A DNA stretch of 6,503 nt from Clostridiales bacterium. Its GTDB lineage: Bacteria; Bacillota; Clostridia; Tissierellales; Sedimentibacteraceae. Numbering within the stretch: the stretch's first letter is position 1; each line of letters opens with the position of its first letter. Location: NCBI GenBank assembly GCA_003487955.1, contig DNNJ01000218.1:12252-18754 (forward strand). The letters run 5' to 3'. The notes beneath the pieces are model-generated. The model saw only the letters and a program-made list of their open reading frames with translations, was not told where the DNA came from and searched no databases. A program made the position numbers and the translations under genes. Below, piece by piece: positions 5,911 to 6,503 of the stretch.

Positions 5911-6503
5911 ATGATGCGTGCGATAACAATTGGGGATTATCGAATTGGGAGTAATAACCCTCCCTTTATCATTGCAGAGATGTCCGGCAATCATAACCAT
6001 TCGCTGGAACGCGCTCTTGCTATTGTTGAAGCGGCGGCGAAAGCTGGAGTTCATGCCTTAAAGCTTCAGACTTATACTGCGGAGACGATGACCATCGATC
6101 GGGATGAGGGTGAGTTTTTTATTGATGATCCAAACAGTCTATGGCAGGGGACTTCTCTGTATAAACTTTATCAAAAAGCTTATACTCCCTGGGAGTGGCA
6201 CCAACCAATTTTTGACCGCTGCCGTCAGTTAGGGATGATTGGATTTAGTACTCCTTTTGATCACACAGCGGTTGATTTTTTAGAAAGACTGGATGTCCCC
6301 TGTTACAAGATTGCTTCTTTTGAAAACACGGATCTGCCGTTAATTAAAAAAGTAGCAGCTACCGGCAAACCCTTATTCCTTTCTACCGGGATGGCGACGG
6401 TGGCTGAACTGGATGAGACGGTACGGGCGGCCCGGCAGGCCGGGTGTAAGGATTTAATTCTCCTGAAATGTACCAGCACTTATCCGGCTAATCCTAAAAA
6501 CTC
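5911..6503 (+). CDS. pseI: Pseudaminic acid synthase, N-terminal part (cut by window end)
   Basis: Cytoplasmic enzyme that condenses phosphoenolpyruvate with 2,4-diacetamido-2,4,6-trideoxy-L-altrose to give pseudaminic acid, a nine-carbon sugar that decorates flagellins and capsules. The frame is open from ATG 5911 to the last base, giving 197 of about 350 residues; the rest of the TIM barrel and the C-terminal SAF (antifreeze-like) domain lie beyond the window. NeuB-family motifs are present: FIIAEMSGNHN (19-29), ALKLQTY (49-55), GFSTPFD (111-117), YKIASFENTDLPLI (132-145), STGMAT (158-163) and KCTSTYP (186-192). SLYKLYQKAYTPWEWH (82-97) and FENTDLPLI mark the PseI branch rather than sialic or legionaminic acid synthases. 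GGTGG at 5900-5904 is a modest ribosome site; the second codon, ATG 5914, is an equally possible start. The gene is richer in G/C than the left genes (34 of 60 at 6421-6480). Confidence 0.94.
   Translation, partial: MMRAITIGDYRIGSNNPPFIIAEMSGNHNHSLERALAIVEAAAKAGVHALKLQTYTAETMTIDRDEGEFFIDDPNSLWQGTSLYKLYQKAYTPWEWHQPIFDRCRQLGMIGFSTPFDHTAVDFLERLDVPCYKIASFENTDLPLIKKVAATGKPLFLSTGMATVAELDETVRAARQAGCKDLILLKCTSTYPANPKN

Overview
The window is a stretch of a surface-glycan / flagellar glycosylation island, all genes on the + strand, most likely from a low-GC Firmicute of the Clostridia (Desulfotomaculum/Peptococcaceae-like). The taxonomic guess rests on AT-rich DNA, purine-rich Shine-Dalgarno sites, the use of a TTG start, a YjfB-type small motility protein, and a glycosyltransferase with C-terminal TPR repeats. 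It is an inference from gene style, not a database match.

Layout. Positions 1-36 may hold the last codons of an upstream gene. Then come an RmlC-type dTDP-sugar epimerase (44-583), a family 2 glycosyltransferase fused to a C-terminal Rossmann-like nucleotide-binding domain (673-1788), and a second family 2 glycosyltransferase carrying three degenerate TPR repeats (1818-3011). A 257-base gap (3012-3268) has no convincing gene. It is followed by an ATP-grasp ligase-like protein (3269-4219), a 125-base gap with a long imperfect inverted repeat, a non-hydrolysing UDP-GlcNAc 2-epimerase (4345-5499), a regulatory-looking gap with 9-base direct repeats and a putative promoter, a 65-residue YjfB-family protein (5633-5830), and the first 197 codons of a pseudaminic acid synthase, PseI (5911 to the window end).

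How it fits together. RmlC, the 2-epimerase and PseI make or finish activated sugars (a 6-deoxy sugar, ManNAc and pseudaminic acid respectively). The two glycosyltransferases would transfer sugars to a protein or lipid acceptor. The ATP-grasp enzyme is the least explained member and may attach an amino acid or other carboxylate or amine to a sugar. YjfB and PseI both point towards flagella: YjfB-family genes belong to the motility regulon in Bacillus, and pseudaminic acid is a classic flagellin O-glycan. The other Pse pathway genes (pseB, C, H, G, F) are not in the window.

Three of the most obvious long reading frames are best shortened at the 5' end, to starts at 44, 673 and 1818, because each of these has a ribosome binding site and the family's usual N-terminus. 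The left genes (especially 673-1788) are visibly more AT-rich than the right end (pseI), which suggests a mosaic island. No RNA genes, insertion sequences, CRISPR arrays or phage genes were seen. The best candidates for something undescribed are the ATP-grasp gene's role and the two domain-fused glycosyltransferases; nothing in the window demands a wholly new system.
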